From NCBI GenBank assembly GCA_013397695.1, contig VYZI01000120.1, positions 2,056,682 to 2,120,681 on the forward strand: DNA of 64,000 bases, in the 5' to 3' direction. Source of the DNA: Centropus unirufus (lineage: Eukaryota > Chordata > Aves > Cuculiformes > Centropidae). Every line of letters starts with the position of its first letter. Position 1 is the first letter of the stretch. A model generated the notes under the pieces. The model was given only the letters and a program-made list of their open reading frames with translations. It made no database searches and was not told where the DNA came from. A program made the position numbers and the translations under genes. This document shows positions 35,801 to 47,800 of this stretch, one piece after another.

Positions 35801-38800
35801 AAGTCAGCGTGAAGGAGAGTAACACGCACCACAAGAATTAGGACCATGTTGAAGCCAGAAACCAAGGCACAGTAACAAAGTCATCCAATTCACTCGTTAC
35901 TTCCAGCCCCAGAGAACTGTGTTTTACACACAGCATTCCTATGAAAAGCAAATGTAAAAGGAAGCCCCTGAATCCACCTCCTACAGACATTTGTGTGGAA
36001 TCTAAATCAAGAGAAAGGGTGGCCGTGCTGAAGCTCATCAGGCTGCTACACTGGACCAAGCACTGAGGCATCGTTGTCTTCACTATCACCTCTACTGTCC
36101 CCAAAGGGAAAAGCCAAGACCTTCCTCTTCTGCGTAACCTCATTTTTACAGTCTTAAGCCACAGCACTTCCATGAAGGCTGAGAATGAAAGAGCATATCA
36201 TATATTTGTTATGTATTTTATATACACACATACAGCTGTATACAGTGAAGCCACTGGTGATTCCTTCAGCTGTCCCATTTATTCTCCTCCAAACCCCACC
36301 AACATTAACTTTCTGTGACATCTTTAGCTTTCGTCTTCTCTTTTAATTTGCTGCTATTTAGAAGACTTTTATTCTAGGGTCTGTGATCACTCACTTGAAC
36401 ATAGCAGGAAACGAAATCTGTGTGCAATTACCTATATTCCCAAGAAGCCCGTTCATAATTGTACTGTGGTCAGGCTTTAACGTATTGCTGTCTTGATTGA
36501 TGAACTCAAGACTGTCCTGCAACCTGTAACAAACACAGAACATACAAGAAAACCAGTGACTGGATTTCAGTAGAACAGGGTGTTACTTCATTATAGCCTG
36601 AATCGAACAGGCAGATAAGAATGCCGGCTTCCCCTAGAGAAAGCTTTCATGGCCTAAGCCAGGCTCTCCACTGGGTCTGTTAATACACCAAAAACCGAAC
36701 ACTGAACCCCCTGAAGTCAGACGGGTTTGTAAATTTGAGTTCCTCAACCCCAGTATTCCGTTCTTATTCCTTCCTCTTTGGCAGCTGCAGATACTTTGTA
36801 CCTGAACATATCGAGCTTCATCCTATCAGCACTAAAGCGATGGTCCATTCCTCCCCTTGAGGCAAACTGTGGCGACAACAACCTCAAGGGAAGATGAGGA
36901 CACTAGTGACAGGATGGATGAGATCAGGGAAGAGGAGAGAAAGGACCCAGAGGGTCCAAAACAAGCCTGTGACCTTCATCTCTTTATGGGCAATGGATAC
37001 AATTCACAATGGACTCACGTATTCAGGCTTCCATAGATGCTGCTTCCAGTGCGAGCAGTGAAAACCTTGCTGAGCATGAGCTGAGGAGGTGAGCTGGAGG
37101 ACAAAAAGGAAGATGTCAGTCAGAGGAACAGGGCTGAGACAGGCTTTGCTTTCCATTTCACAACCATCCAGATTTTACAGATCTAAGCAGGACGTCAGCC
37201 TGTTGTGTCAAAAGTAACGTCGGGATAACTTTAAGGCAAACCCCAAAATTCCTGTTACTCTGCACCTGTGCCATTTAAATCATTATGCATCAGGCTAAGG
37301 ATTGAGTCTTCTGAAAATACCAGCAATAAAAGTTAATCTTACCGGATCTGATGAATTTTCAGCGTGGAGCCCTTGTAGCTCATGGCCACAGAGCCAAACA
37401 TCATCTCTCCAAGCATGTTAGCATCTGAGGAGCACCGAGAACCCTGCAAGAAAACCCACCAACATGTGGTTTTAAGCATTTTAGAAGCACACTTCTATTA
37501 AGGCAACACACAACTAAGGAAAATAGTCTTTATTTAAAAGATAAACACGCAAAATATCTCACTATTGCACTGCTGAATGTGCTAAGTTGAAGAGTTTAAT
37601 AAAGATAATGCTGGCATGGAAAGTGATCTTCACATCAGCTGTGAAGTGAACCACTAAAATCTTCCAATAAAGCTAACCATCCCCAGAGGGTGAAGGAAAG
37701 CAAATGCGAACTGCACTGACTCGGGGGAATAAAAGTTTCCAGAGTGTGAGAACACACTTTACTGAGTAAGAACCACTTTTAGATCCATGACGGCTTTCCC
37801 TGGTGCTCTTGTGGTGGTACCAGCAAAAGCTGTAGCATGGCCATGCCAGGCTGTGCAATTCCTGCTTCTTGGCTGGCGAGAGCTTGCAGTAAGGCTGAGC
37901 AAAAAAGGAGGAACATCACCCTGCTGCATCACCAGCCAGACCAAATCCTGCAGACAAAGACCTGCAATTAAGAAGTTACTCAGGGCGATGGACTGGAGGC
38001 GCCTGCTCAGCTGACAGTCACCTGTTTGTATGCTTGGAGTCGCTGGGGTTCCTGTACCCAGGGCTGCTCATCCCTGGGCTAGCAGAGGGCCAGTGCTGGC
38101 TCCCTACCTGTGCCTTGCCCTCAAGAATTTCTATCAGTGTGATCACTCCCTCACAGCGCTCAGGAGGTTCACACACGAGGAACCTGGGTACTGGGCAGGA
38201 GAGCAACACGTTTCCTTTGAGGTGTGCGATAACCAGTAACACATCCCTGGAGCAATCTTTCCAAAAGGTTCTTAAAAGCAGTCACAGATGGAAACTGGAA
38301 ATTGCTGATGGAAAATGCTAATTGCTGCCCCTCCATAGCCTTTATCCATGCTCTGGATCTTCACCTGGATTCCTACAGAGGCTTGGCATATATCTCAGTA
38401 TTTTGCCCAGCATCAGACAGTGAGTTCAGAGCCCAAGCAAGGACAGAGTGCACACCACTGGTTCCCACTAGCAGCAAGGGGGGCTCAGGAGAATGACCGC
38501 TCGCTGCTCCTGCTGACGCTGCCCTGCAGAGCAAGGGCAGGGACAAGAAACGCTCATCAGCCCAAAGGCAACACGCTTACAGCACTCCAATTTTTAGCTC
38601 TTCTCAAGCACTCTCAATTAGGATGATGGTACTTTACAGACATACATTAACCTCTGAGATCTGCTATCAATGCCAGCCAGACAGGGGATGACTACAAGTA
38701 GCAACCAGTTATAAAAATGAGAATATGGGTGCAAGGTTCATTAGTGTCCAGATGACAGGGCAGCATCTGATCATTAGCTGGGGCTCAGAGGAATTTCCAT

Positions 38801-41800
38801 CTCTACCTCCCAGGATACCACAGCATCCAGGTGCACTGTAGGCAGTGCTGGAAAAACCAGATTTATCATCAGGCAGTGTGACCCAGCAACTCTGATGAAA
38901 TGTAGGCATGGATGTTAATGGCTCTGGGAAATGAGGGGTCTGCCAGCACCCTGAAATCCTGCAGTAAGAGCACAGCAAATTACTGCAGCCAAACATTACG
39001 CTTGTCACTTTTCAATCTGCTGCACTTCTCCAACTGAAGGACTCATTCCGAATAAACTCAAAGGTCCTGATGGTTGGTTTGGGTTTCAACTTTGTGCTGT
39101 CATGAAAACCTGATTCTAAAGCTGAGGAAAAACACTTGAAGATAAAGTCTTAATTTTCTTTGTCAAGCAACTGAATTTTTTTAAAAAGCCAGTGAAAATC
39201 AGCTGCTTTCAAATTTAATTACAGGGGTTCCCCTCTCCTCTGACAAGAGACAGGCAGTGCTGAAGGCAAAGAGTGTGATAAGATGCACCCATGGCCTGGC
39301 TCAGTCTGGCATTTCATCTACACTTAATAACAGTAATCCTACCGTGCGTAACAGAAGATGCACATATCTCATGCATTTAATATGGAAACACCCCTGCAGC
39401 TGAGCTCTCTGGGCCTTTAATGCAAAATAAAGGTCACTCGAGACCAAAGTAGAGTGCAATCAACTGAGGAAAGGGGTTAAATATTAAGAACTCAACAAGA
39501 AAAAATAGCCAAGGAGCATCTGGCAAAAAGGGCACAATCATTGGCACTGACAGCTTGGACATAAACCAACTCCCCAGATTTACGAGCTCACTTGGAAACT
39601 TATAAAAGCTCCACAAGTGTTTGTTATTGCCCATTAGCCTATTAGGGGTAGGACAATTTGCATGATTTGGAAATTACACTTCTGAATATATTTCCAGCAT
39701 TTAATATTCCACTTACTGTACATGTTGTCCTCTCAACAAACAAGCACGTATGGAAAGTCAAAATGCAGCACAGAAATAAATGCTAAATGTGCTGACCAAC
39801 AAATCAGGGAGACTTTAGTCCTGACTACACTGAGCACAGGCACAGAGGCAACCCCTGGGCCATGATGTGCAAGAACGGTGGTGAAGCTTAGAACCATTTT
39901 CAGCTTCATCTTAATGGTTTCTCATCACATTTGAGAGGGAACTGGATAGTGCATAAAAAATACAGAAGCCTGGAACACACCCCTTTCTTTCCCCTTGCAA
40001 TCGAAGTTGTTCGCATGTAATCAAAGTGTATTCAAACAAGGAAACGTAACTATTTTAGAAGTCCTACAGCGTTGTTTTATTTCAACTTCTATTTCATAGC
40101 TATAAAAAACCCAACAAACAAAGGAACTTATAAACACTGCATAGAGATGAAGTCACTTCTGAGGTTACCAGACATCACAGTGAGAAGATAGGAAATGCCA
40201 GACTGCCTGAAGTCTGGGCAACCTCACTGTGGCCCTTCTGCACACACTATACACAAAGTCATTGTGCAGTAAGAATTCCTGTATTTATGGCTCTCTGCTG
40301 ACTTCCTGGGGAAGCCTGGAGGGAGATCAGGGAGCGCAGGAGGTAGTTTACAACAGAAACGCTGTGGAAGACCAACTTCAGCTGAAGGTCCCTCACGCTC
40401 TGGCTGGGCACAGCCACGGGGCCACATCAGCTCATCTCAGTAAGATTTTCACTAAGTGATCCGTGTGATGAAATTGGGACTTAAAAGGGAAAACTTTCCA
40501 CAGCTGTAAAGTACACTGCCATGCCAACCACTGCAATTCATCTCCTTTAATTACGCTGAGTACTGCTTGCACGGGGCCCGCCCAGTCAAGAGATGATTTC
40601 TGGACACCAGGGGGACATCATTTTTCTTGGTCACACGAAGGAGGTTACTTTGTGCTGGAAGGAAGCTGCTGACAGGACATCTCTTCCTTTCATAACCACA
40701 GCTGAATGCCCTTCCAAGAAGGCAGGAATGGAAAACAGATCTTCAGCCACCTTACTAAAGCTGGGGGAAAGAGTGTGATGAGAAAGAGAGAACAAGAATA
40801 TGCAGCTCACGTAAATGTGACAGTGGGAAAGCCAGCACTGAAAGGCCCCTCATTTATATCGAGGGTAGACTGAGACATCAGTGGTACTGCACTTCAGAAC
40901 AGGTTGTGGAGAGAGAAGCTTCCCTCAAACACACAATTACTTCATTACAAAGGGTGGAAGAGCTTAGTTCTATTTTAGGGTGGCCTAATATAAAACACTT
41001 GCGATCCATGGAAGGAGAGATGACAGAAATACATCTGTGTCAGATGACTGCAGCTACTCTCCTGGCCAAAAGCTCTTATGTAAAAAGTAACTCAAACGCA
41101 CTGAATCCTGTTACAAAGCTGTTACACAGACCATCCCTACAGACTCCACGTTTCCCTGTTATTTCCCCTGGCATTTAGCAATAAAGTACTATGAACTGCC
41201 TCATCTGTTCCAAGATAAGTTATCTGTGCCGAGTCCGATTGTACTGAACAAGAGTTATGACCCGGGTCATAAGACACCACACAAATGCCTTGGAGAAACT
41301 GCTGCCATGCAAGACATGCTCCAAGAGAACCAGCTGGTTGGTTTTAGACATGTTCAAACCCAAAGCTGCAGAATTCAATGTTACTGAGTCAGAACCAAAG
41401 TCTGACTTTGAAAATGGCTCTCCACCGCCAGCCCTTTGAGCCTTTTAAAACACTCAGCACCTCACCTGCCATCAGTATTTGACAGGGGTCACACCAAGCA
41501 AAAGGAAGAGACTCACCTGGTACTTGGGGCATTGTTCTTTTGGATCAGAGAACGAGGAGGACGAATTGATTGAACTATCCAAGGACGAAGAGCTGTCTCC
41601 TCCAGGCTTCAGTTGACAACATTTCCCAAAAACCCTCACCTGGGCATCGCTGCAGAGTTTCTGGAACACAGACAACACGTAGGACAAACTAAGACACATG
41701 ACCGGGAATCACTGTGCAGCAGCCCTGTACTTACCTGTTCAGGTAAGGTATTTAAAGGCTTCTGCCCCAGGAAAAGAGTTAAAAGACATTTATTAGTGTC

Positions 41801-44800
41801 TCTTGCAGCCCGACGGTACAAAGGAAAGCTGAGCTGGTTCGCTTCCAAATTAGCCGGGAGCCAACAGGTGACTCCAACTCCATTTTCCTAAGCTGCCACC
41901 CATCTGTGAAGCTTTGCAAATGGCTTTTTTAGACCAGGATTAGGAGAAAGAATGGTACCAAAGCAGCCAGAGGAAGGATAGCAACCACAAGCTCCAGCTG
42001 TCTTCACCTTGCTCCCTGTGCCCACTGGGGCAGAGGTGACACAGCAGCGTGACGGCACAGCCCGCTCGAGTGACGGTGCCAGCCAGATCACAACAAGGAG
42101 CAGTTCACGGCAGGAAAACACACTGATCAGGGATAATCAAGCAGGAACACCACCAAATTCAAGAGAGTCACGTTACGAGGATAAGTGGAGAGAAAAGATG
42201 CTATTTTTACCGATCTCTACCTGGCTGTGTCTAAGCGCTCTGGTCTTCAAAGAGCAGCGCAGAGCCTCCTCTAACTTTCACTACGAGGGAATTGTGAGGC
42301 TGCAAATGGACAAAGCTGTAAACCACAGCTGGTGTGACCGAGAGGCCAGAAAGGCTTCCCAAAACGGTGGAGAAATGGTCCAAGGGGTGACTGCGGATAG
42401 AAATTGAGAGAGAAAACCATAGCAAAAAAAAGGGAGTGAATCCCTGCCATCCAGGATGGGTGGGATCTGGGTCCACTCTCCCCACGCAGCACTCCCCGGC
42501 TGCTGGCACTGCAGAGGCTTCACCACTGTTTTGTTCCCCCTTTATAAACATTTGTGATTTCCCCCCATGAATCCCAGCCTCCCAAACAGAATCAGCCCGT
42601 GTCAGGTAAGGCTACTGACAGCAGCATTAGGCAACCCTCCTCACCTAAACATCTCGGCGTGCTTCTCACGCACTCAGCACACTCCACAACACTCACACCA
42701 GGCTGACACTATTTACATTTGCAGCACTGGGAGACAGAAATAGCCCATGTGCTCAAAATTACGTGCTGCCTCTGCCCCGAGACCTTCATTAACATTTCCT
42801 ACACAAACCCCAAACCAGTAAGAGCAAGCTGGAAGCAAAGCTGGCAGGAAGCAAGGTTTGAGGGACGGATGGAAATAGAGAAGTGCTGTTATGTGTCACG
42901 GCTCCACCTCTGGACTCACAGGTCCACAGCGTAAGTTCCCCCTCATTCAGAAACATTCACATCTCAGTCTGTAATAGCTACGAGAAAGGGAAAATGTAGA
43001 GGAAAAGTAGAAAATACTCGGTGCATGGGGTGTTGGCTTCATGAGTCTGCACTGGTGAAGGGTCTGGAGCACAGGGATTCGGGGGGGTTGTTGACGGACC
43101 TGGGGCTGTTCAGTCTGGGGAAAAGGAGGCTGAGGGGAGACCTCATCGCTCTCTGCAGCTCCTGGAAGGAGGTTGTGCTGAGGTGGGTGATGGTCTGTTC
43201 TCCCAAGTAACAAGGGAAGTTTAGACTGGATATCAGGAACAATTTTCTTACTGACAGAGTAGAGAAGCCCTGGCAGAGGCTGCCCAGGGCAGTGGTGGAG
43301 TCACCATCCCTGGAGGAGTTCAAAACCCGTGTAGACGTGGCTCCTGGGGACAGGGTTTAGCCGGCACGGTGGGGCTGGGCTGAAGGTTGGACTGGAGGAG
43401 CTCAGAGGTCTTTCACAGAATCACTGAGGTTGGAAAGAAGACAACTGCTCTGACTGCTGCAGAGCGGTGTTGATGAGGGACAAGACGGGAATCCCACACC
43501 GTGCAGGTTACTACTTCTCTATTTTGGCTAAATCTCAGGCACAGTTAGGGACAGGTGACTTTTCCTTGGCCCTAGCTGTGGGTGGGATTTAGCAAACCAG
43601 TAGAATACATCAGGGATTGTGGAGCTCCATGGAGCTCTGCACTGCTGCTCCCAAAAAGCTGTCAGGAAAAACGTGCAGCCAGGCAGTAACTCGGTGGCAG
43701 AGGGAAGGAAGCAGCCCCTGCTCCCCCAGTCCTGTGCTCCCCTGACACACGCGGCCTCCAGGGCAGCATCCTCCCGTTACGCCATCGGGGCGAGGACACT
43801 GAATTCATGCAAGACGTGGATTTGCCAACTGCCGCTCTCTGCGGCTTGGGCACAGTACACAATGGCTGGAACATGTGAATGATCATCATATGACTTCAGT
43901 AGGAACTCGTGAACTAGAATTGCATTTTATCTCTGACACAAACAACAATGTCCTCAGCTGGGCGAGCATCATGTGATAAAACCACATAAAATCCACAGGG
44001 TTACAGAAGCTTTTGCAGGCAAACCACAGCTCAGCTTGCGTTTCCCATCAGATGTTGAAAGTTCCTGCTAAAAAGTTACAGCTGAGCTTCCTTGGGGCTG
44101 CAGAGCCAGTAAAGGCCTCTCTACAGGTGCAAAAAATGGCTGTGTATTAAAAAAAAATTAAGTTTGCAAATTACTAGAAAATAATTTCTCCTTGCTGTCA
44201 CTGCATTTTCTGCACAGCAGCTTCGCCCCCTAGGCCCACCAGCGAGCCTGGTGTCTTGAAGCAGTGGTTGCCTCATTTAAATAGCAAAGCAGGAAAACGG
44301 CTGTTTTGTCTGTGCAGAAGGGTTTAATGAACCAAGGCTCCCCCGGAGGAGTCGGTAGAGCAGGCCAGGATCTTTCAGATACCGCCTTGCAACCAGTAAA
44401 TCCCTTCCAAAATGGTCTTTCGGTTGTTCACAAACCTAAGGATAACCTGGTGGGCAATGAGATCAAGAACCTGCAATGCCCCTCTCCTCTGCAGCTTCTG
44501 ACTCCAAGGGTCAATGACATTTTAGCTGACAAAAACCTCAAGATATTGTGCATCAAAGGAGTGGGATTACTTGCGTTCCAATAGGAAATGCCAAAGATAT
44601 TCAAGCCGGGTTTTCAAAAGTAAAAAAAAGGTAAACTAATTATTGAGGAGCTGAATAAGGGAAAGTTCCCAAAGTGTGGATTTTCGTTCCAAACTGAGTT
44701 GCAAGGAACCGGATCCTCAGGCAAAGTGCTGCAGGAGGCCTCTGAAACTCTGGAGGGCAGAACATCTGCTGGAAGGGTGCCAGGGGCAGCTGTTGCTCCT

Positions 44801-47800
44801 GGCTGCCACGCCGCTCTCCCCACTGTGGTCGCACTCTTTCTTCTTGCTCTGCCAGCTCGCTGCAGATACCGCCCAGCTCCAAAGGATTCCTGGCAGTCCC
44901 AGTTCCTACCTTAGAGGTCATCATTTGCTGAAAGTCTTGGAAACCTATCAGGTAGTACTGAAGAAAACTTACGAGTCAAGCTTCTTTATAGTACAGCAGG
45001 GTACAAAGTAGTTTTCTTCTCAGTTCTGCTTCTGGAATCTCTTTTCTCCACCTCCACAAGCAAAGACCTTTAGGTCTTTGCCACAAGGTCTGTAAATTCC
45101 TGAGTGCGTGCAAAGAACAAGCCCAGTGCTGTGCACAGGGAGAGGAATTTCTGCTGAGCAAGTTTTGGTTCAGGGCTAAGAAGGCAGCTGAAAGGAGCCT
45201 GGTGTGTTGAACTAAATCCAGACTGTGTGCATGTGTGTGAGGGCTGGGAGTGACAGAAGGAAACCGAAATGTCATCAGATGCTTTACTCTACCTCTGCAA
45301 CAGCAGGTGCTCAAATACCACGGTGCGGCCGTGCCAGGGATATCCGTACATCCACATACAGCTGCCACTCTTCAGGAGCTCCATCCCTCTCTTTAGAGCA
45401 GGTTATTCAGCAAAGATAAAATGTTAATCCAAAACAGATAAATTAACTCTTTTGCTTTAATAGGATCTGTTGGTCTGAAAGGGCAACCTTCGCATCCACC
45501 TAGGACGTAACAGTAACTTGGATGGGCTTTCATTCCCCCCCTTCAAATGCAGCCGTGACAATCCAGGGATCTCTCCCAAAGTGCCACTGTCAAGCACTAT
45601 ATCCTCCCTTTATTTCCAGAGCTGTCGGGTTCCTCTGTTACTCAGAGGTCAGCGAGAGGAGTGACGACAACCCTAAGCTCCCCCACTCCACTACCATTCT
45701 TCTATTTCTGTTTAGCGAGAAGCAGCAGAGCTAAGGAGGTGGGACTGTGCTTACAGCTGGCGTCTTTATCTGCTCAGCCTGACTCACTGGAAACCTGTCC
45801 ACCAGGAGCCAGACAGAGACCAGAGTCTGTTTCACACAACTCACCTAAAAGCAAAAGGCTCACTATCCAATTACTAATCCCTCAAAGCAATTTGCTGCTC
45901 AACATTTATCCAGTGCTGAAGTATATTAGAGCACGCAGCTAATCCTGGCTTGTTTAAAGCAGCGTGCCATTTTTCTACTTTGGGATAAATATGACATTTG
46001 GAGGGAAAGAAATTGCCGCCGCAGGAGATCAAATACCATATGACCTTGCAGTTAAATTATCCTGAAGACAGAGACAGCCAGGTGACGTGGCAAAAGTGAA
46101 CTTTTCACTTCCCAAATCCAAGCCCACTGCTGCACCTCTAGACCTCCAATTCTGTGCCCAAGGCTGCTCTTTCTCTTTCGTTTCTTCAAAAAACTGAAAT
46201 AGCCCCTGCTTCTGAAAATCCCCTTTAGGCTCTGAGCCCTGGAACAAGCCACTGCCCTTATCTGATTCCTTGTCTTTTTCTCTTCCCCGCCAAACCGCCC
46301 AAACTCTGGCTCCCAGCACAGCACACAGCTTGGCTCTTGCTTTCTATCCTCCCTCCTCTTCCTTGCAGTTCCTTGGCATCTCCTCTTCCCCCTGGACTCC
46401 ACACCTTCACGCCAGGCTGATCTTTAGACCTACAAAGATCCTTCAGCTCCTTACGGGTCCACCAGCACCTTGATTCAGCCAAATTCCTAATGGCAAATGC
46501 TGCCTTGTCCTAAGTCACCAACAGACAACACAAAGGGAGAACGAGATGTTGAACCACAGAGCTGAAAACCATCCCCGTCCCCTGACTCCCTCAGCCTGAG
46601 GAACGCCCTGACGCAAGGTTCCCCTCCCAGCTGCTTCTTTGGTTTCCTCCCCACTTCTCCTTCATGGCACCATTTCTGTGGCATCTTTATCCCAGTCAGG
46701 TGCCAGTCTTTTGAGGGAAAACTCCTCAAGCTTCAGTTGGCCTTTGCATGCTGGCATTTTGGGTCGACCTAACTCGTGTGCCGTGCAACAGCACAGAAAT
46801 AACAACACAGCCTTCACGTAAGGTTAGCGTGAACGTGGTGTCAAGGTTGAGAAGCCAAGCACAGAGGGGTCAGGAAAGGCAGAGCCAAGGCTGAAAAGCT
46901 CAGCCCTGGCCAGGCCACCTGGGCTCTGCACCTTAAGAAGGAAAAGGCACCGCTTCTCGTGCTTGATTTGAAATTCAAACCAGGCTTGGTAATAAATCCC
47001 TTGGAGGACCCAACCTGTGCTCACACACAGCTCCTGGCCTAGGCGCTGGGTACAACCCAGCTGGGTTGTGTGTGGCCTTGCACGGCCTCCGGGCACTGCA
47101 CAGGGAGAGGAGCGGGACTGGTGGCACCTGCCAGTGGAGAGCAGGCAGGGGCTGACAGAGGAAAAGGAGCAGAGAAGCACAGCATCAAGTCTACCAGGAG
47201 AAATCAGTCCTAGGTTGTGTCACCAACACCTGCAAATCAAGTAACACAGTCTCATTTGGAAAGGAGACACTCGCCAGTGTGAGGAACAAACTGAAGTCAG
47301 TGCAGAGGAGGCAGCTGACCAAACCCACGAGTTTGCCCACAGAAATACTTTGATACCCCCAAATCCAGGGGAGGTGGGGGTCTGGGTGTGCACTGAGGCT
47401 GTTTAGTAAAGGCCTCAGCAATGTCACTTCTCATATCGCAGGCAGCCCTGGAATACTCCATGTGCAAACGCCTGTCCTGCTGCGTTTGCTCATGACCCGG
47501 TGTCACAGGGCTGGCAAGGGCAGCCTGTCTGCCCGCGATGCCTCAGCACAGCTCAGATGGGGGAGTTCCCCCATTCGCTGATGCTCACGAGGCAGCAGCC
47601 TCTCGGCTCCGTGTCCAGAGCCCGCTGATCAATAGCCCATCCCCTGGAAAGAGAGGGAAGAACCTCTCCCGCTCAGCACCAAAAAAGGTAGAGGACTCTG
47701 AAAGGGGATCTCTCTGCCTCCCCCCATGCCAAGCGCCCACAGCTGCCGGAGGCGGATCTCTGCCTGGCACAGCCTTTGGCCAACATTCCCGGTGCGGCGG

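Larger units (their letters stand above)
36524..41516. other. FNIP1 introns 5, 4 and 3
   Basis: Introns 5 (36524-37018) and 4 (37094-37342) are short. Intron 3 (37444-41516) is 4.1 kb of single-copy sequence in which I saw no CR1, RNA gene or extra exon. Confidence 0.75.

Noticed and set aside
33113..36431. Absence of the human cassette exon 7
   Set aside because: At first it seemed missing because it is too short and in a different frame from longer open frames. A codon-by-codon search found it at 34112-34195 with correct length, phase and splice sites.
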